Source: an uncultured Bacteroidales bacterium (lineage in GTDB: Bacteria; Bacteroidota; Bacteroidia; Bacteroidales; Muribaculaceae). From it: 56,484 nt of DNA. This document shows positions 54,104 to 56,484 of this stretch, piece by piece; the first letter of the stretch is position 1; each line of letters opens with the position of its first letter. A program made the translations under genes and the position numbers. The DNA lies in contig CAMTKF010000011.1 of assembly GCA_947072905.1 (NCBI GenBank), positions 1 to 56,484 on the forward strand, written 5' to 3'. The notes beneath the pieces were generated by a model. It was given only the letters and a program-made list of their open reading frames with translations, searched no databases and was not told the origin of the DNA.

Positions 54104-56062
54104 ATGAGAAAACGAGTACACAAACAGCAGCTGTTGTTGCCTCTGCTTATGTGGTTGATGCTACTGGCGCTGATGCCCGCGCAGCTGTCGGCCCGCAACT
54201 TCAACTACACCTATCAGGGGCACACCATCACCTACTCAGTTCTTGACGAAGACGCCAAGACAGTCGAAACAAAAAATGCAGACTCTTCATTGAGCGGCTC
54301 CCTGATCCTGCCCTCTACCGTGTATGACGGCGAAACCGCATACACTCTAACTCAAATCGGAGACTCTACGTTCATTTCTCAGCAAATAACAGCTGTAGAA
54401 GTTCCGCAGTCAGTAACAAAAATAGGCAAATGTGCGTTCTTCGCATGCCTAAACCTGACAGCAGTGGAGATTCCTAATTCCGTAAACACTATTGGCGAAG
54501 CGGCATTTGCAATTTGCAGAGGCTTAAAGAAATTTAAGTTTGCCGATAGTAGCCAACGCATTGTATTAGGCCTCGATTTCCTGCTTGAATCGCCTGTGGA
54601 AGAACTTTATATCGGTCGTAATTGGAAATATGGTACATCAATGACTCAAGACGGGTTCTGTGAATCAGTCATTTCACTCACTATAAGTAACAACGTTACC
54701 AAAATTGAGGATTTTGCCTTTTATAACTGCACAGGATTGACATCCTTGGAAATACCGAGCTCTGTAATCAATATCGGGAATTTTACATTCTCATCTTGTA
54801 CAGGACTCACTGCTGTCGAGATACCCAATACCGTAAAGTCCATTGGTACAAGTGCATTCACTGATTGCACCAACTTAACAAGTTTTATGATAGCCGATGG
54901 GAGTGAGATCATTAACTTCGGTGCCCAACCATTGTGGAAATCTCCTATAGAAGACCTTTATGTTGGCCGTAATTTCAAAGTGGCCGGAGACTATCCTCTG
55001 TGTGACGCTGTTTCAGTGACTATCGGTAATATAGTTACTGATATCCCTGAAACCGCCTTCCTTCAGTCAACTTCTCTTAAACATATTAACTTCGGTACAT
55101 CTGTAGAAACTATTGGGAAATGGGCATTTTTGTACTGTCCTGCACTGACAACTGTTGAAATTCCTAATTCTGTAACATTTATTGGCCAAGAAGCATTTGC
55201 AAATTGCGATAGCTTAAATAGCTTTAAGTTAGCAGACGGTAGCAAAACCATCGCATTTGAATCCAATCCATTCGATGAATCTCCGGTAGAAGATATGTAC
55301 ATCGGTCGTAATATAATTACGGGACAAAGTCTTTGTAAAACTGTTTCATCACTTACCTTTGGCAACACTGTTACTGATATTCCAGAAAGGGCTTTTTCTA
55401 ATGCAAAGTTGCTAAAAAACCTTGACCTCGGGACATCAGTGAAAACTATTGGAGACAGGGCATTCGAACAATGCGAAAGCTTGACTTCTCTTGAAATACC
55501 CAATTCAGTAACAAATCTTGGAGAATATGTATTCTCGGGATGCGATGGCCTTACTACCTTATCAATTTCTAATTCTATTACAAACATAAGTAAAAGTGCA
55601 TTCAGCAGCTGTTACGGTCTGACGAGTATTGAAATTCCCTCATCTGTTACAACAATCGGCGATTGGGCATTTTCTAATTGTAGAGGACTGACAAGTATTC
55701 TGATTCCGAGTTCGGTGACTACAATTAATGAACATGCGTTCTCAGGGTGCTTTAAACTGCCTTCTGTCGAAATCCCAAACTCGGTAACAAGCATTGGCAA
55801 ACATGCATTTGACAATTGTCATAGCCTTAAAACCATATCTCTTCCTAATTCTATTACAAGTATCGAGGACCGTACATTCTTTTATTGTCCTGAACTGACA
55901 TCCATAAAAATCCCGAATTCTGTAACTTCTATAGGTAACTCAGCATTCGAGCAATGCTCAAAAATGACATCGGTAGAAATACCAAATTCAGTAACAAGTA
56001 TTGGCGAAAATGCTTTTGGATACTGTACTGCATTGACTACTGTTAATATCGGCGCATGGTAA
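54104..56062 (+). CDS. Leucine-rich repeat (BspA/LRR_5 type) surface protein, 3'-truncated
   Basis: The protein has 652 residues. A signal peptide (LLLPLLMWLMLLALMPAQLSA) is followed by a short N-domain (about 30-90) and then imperfect 23-residue repeats of the type L-T-S-V-E-I-P-N-S-V-T-x-I-G-x-x-A-F-x-x-C, as in Bacteroides BspA and other BspA-like adhesins. Some repeats are replaced by longer units containing SSPVEELYIGRN (for example near residues 155-170, 285-300, 395-410). The protein stops in mid-repeat (..TALTTVNIGAW) with no type IX secretion C-terminal domain or other end module. An IS begins right after the stop, so the natural 3' end was probably lost. Base composition is more AT-rich than in neighbours. 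Confidence 0.9.
   Translation: MRKRVHKQQLLLPLLMWLMLLALMPAQLSARNFNYTYQGHTITYSVLDEDAKTVETKNADSSLSGSLILPSTVYDGETAYTLTQIGDSTFISQQITAVEVPQSVTKIGKCAFFACLNLTAVEIPNSVNTIGEAAFAICRGLKKFKFADSSQRIVLGLDFLLESPVEELYIGRNWKYGTSMTQDGFCESVISLTISNNVTKIEDFAFYNCTGLTSLEIPSSVINIGNFTFSSCTGLTAVEIPNTVKSIGTSAFTDCTNLTSFMIADGSEIINFGAQPLWKSPIEDLYVGRNFKVAGDYPLCDAVSVTIGNIVTDIPETAFLQSTSLKHINFGTSVETIGKWAFLYCPALTTVEIPNSVTFIGQEAFANCDSLNSFKLADGSKTIAFESNPFDESPVEDMYIGRNIITGQSLCKTVSSLTFGNTVTDIPERAFSNAKLLKNLDLGTSVKTIGDRAFEQCESLTSLEIPNSVTNLGEYVFSGCDGLTTLSISNSITNISKSAFSSCYGLTSIEIPSSVTTIGDWAFSNCRGLTSILIPSSVTTINEHAFSGCFKLPSVEIPNSVTSIGKHAFDNCHSLKTISLPNSITSIEDRTFFYCPELTSIKIPNSVTSIGNSAFEQCSKMTSVEIPNSVTSIGENAFGYCTALTTVNIGAW
54360..56058 (+). 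repeat. About 69-bp imperfect repeats encoding LRRs
   Basis: Units of about 69 nt, corresponding to 23-codon leucine-rich repeats, recur through the gene, the most regular between 55.46 and 56.05 kb (about nine units). DNA similarity among units is moderate, with recurrent words such as ATTCCTAATTC and GTAACAAGTATTGG. Such arrays can gain or lose units by recombination. Confidence 0.75.
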
Positions 56063-56090
56063 AAATCCTGTGTAAGATTATAAAAGTTTG

Positions 56091-56098
56091 TACCTTTG
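56091..56098 (+). promoter_or_regulatory. -7 element of the IS transposase gene
   Basis: TACCTTTG followed by C fits the consensus and lies 18 nt before the ATG at 56117, so the mRNA leader would be short. No -33 TTTG at the usual distance. Confidence 0.5.
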
Positions 56099-56116
56099 CA
56101 AAAATAAATAAAAGCA

Positions 56117-56484
56117 ATGGAAAAGAACCCTTATATAGAGTTGGCAGAATGCCTACTGCCTGAAGAAATGGTCGAGTACTTTGAGGTTGTCAAAGTAAAG
56201 AAGACCAAAGATACGTTGGATGTGACCCTTGAGGAACGCGACAAAGGCGTAGATGGATATCCTGAGGGACAACTTCGTCCCAACGGGTTTTATGAGGAAA
56301 GCACAGTCAGAGATTACCCTGTCAGAGGGCGCAAGATGACATTCCATGTCAAGCGTCGCCGTTGGGTTGATACAGAGACCGGCAAGAGCGTTTCAAAGCG
56401 TTGGGATATAGTGGCCGAAGGTACCCGCTTCTCGAAAGAGTTTGCGGCTTTTTTAAAAGATATGCTTGGACAGATACCCGATTA
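56117..56484 (+). CDS. ISAon1-type transposase, N-terminal part (runs off the window)
   Basis: An open frame of 122 codons from ATG at 56117 to the window end. The sequence (MEKNPYIELAECLLPEEMV, then KVKKTKDTLDVTLEERDKG and RKMTFHVKRRRWVD..) matches the ISAon1 family transposase N-terminal region protein that Bacteroidota insertion sequences carry ahead of the main transposase frame. The last bases (GAT TA) may be a stop just beyond the edge, as in other members where a second frame continues. It begins 54 nt after the LRR gene stop. Confidence 0.75.
   Translation, partial: MEKNPYIELAECLLPEEMVEYFEVVKVKKTKDTLDVTLEERDKGVDGYPEGQLRPNGFYEESTVRDYPVRGRKMTFHVKRRRWVDTETGKSVSKRWDIVAEGTRFSKEFAAFLKDMLGQIPD

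Larger units (their letters stand above)
56055..56484 (+). mobile_element. Left end of an ISAon1-type insertion sequence (partial)
   Basis: The left boundary is not seen exactly. It must lie between the last LRR codons that fit the repeat (..VNIG, about 56054) and the promoter at 56091, and it probably includes the GCATGGTAAAAATCCTGTG region. The right end and target-site duplication are outside the window. Confidence 0.5.

Overview
The window is chromosomal DNA from a member of the Bacteroidales (phylum Bacteroidota), plausibly a Muribaculaceae- or Bacteroidaceae-type gut commensal. The evidence is the promoter type (TTTG, about 20 nt, TAnnTTTG, found upstream of many genes), the near absence of strong Shine-Dalgarno sequences, and the lineage-typical genes: GldH, DUF4105, TIGR02757, a GT3 glycogen synthase, a TPR/HTH membrane regulator and a BspA-type leucine-rich-repeat protein. 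The species assignment is inference.

Layout. 0-9 kb (+) holds cell-envelope and proteolysis genes: a degenerate M48-like protein, a DUF3298-type lipoprotein, a large M16 zinc peptidase, a membrane TPR/HTH regulator, a small DUF3244-like secreted protein and a lipoprotein serpin. 9-12.7 kb (+) holds a SulP transporter, a very small acidic lipoprotein and a secreted GH13 amylase. 12.8-23.3 kb (mostly -) is housekeeping: TIGR02757, a methyltransferase, pgk, pyrF-prfA and the glycogen pair glycogen synthase/alpha-glucan phosphorylase, with one small barrel protein on +. 23.4-29.3 kb has a KilA-N gene remnant, rmuC, an ECF sigma factor and secA. 29.6-40.1 kb (-) is an almost gapless ten- to twelve-gene run: coiled-coil protein, zapA, candidate ncRNA, rny, ricT, gldH, M24 peptidase, cca, queD, queE, DUF4105 and an alkaline-phosphatase-family protein. 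tRNA-His, a tailless ssb and a patatin/barrel protein follow. 43.4-48.9 kb (+) is a complete CusCBA/Czc-type tripartite metal efflux operon. 49-52 kb (-) is sodB and a tatA-tatC-symporter operon. 52-53.5 kb (+) is fabD and an O6-alkylguanine repair gene. 53.6-53.94 kb looks like a structured non-coding RNA gene. 54.1-56.06 kb is a leucine-rich-repeat surface protein that ends abruptly where an ISAon1-type insertion sequence begins and runs off the window.

How it works together. Most of the window is core metabolism and envelope biology. The parts deserving attention are the ncRNA-like locus at 53.6 kb, the IS-truncated repeat protein, the candidate RNA between zapA and rny, the direct rny-ricT adjacency, the regulator/DUF3244-like/serpin cluster, the KilA-N remnant, and the short tailless SSB whose promoter implies a leaderless mRNA. 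I saw no CRISPR array, no recognisable defence system, no rRNA and no complete mobile element.
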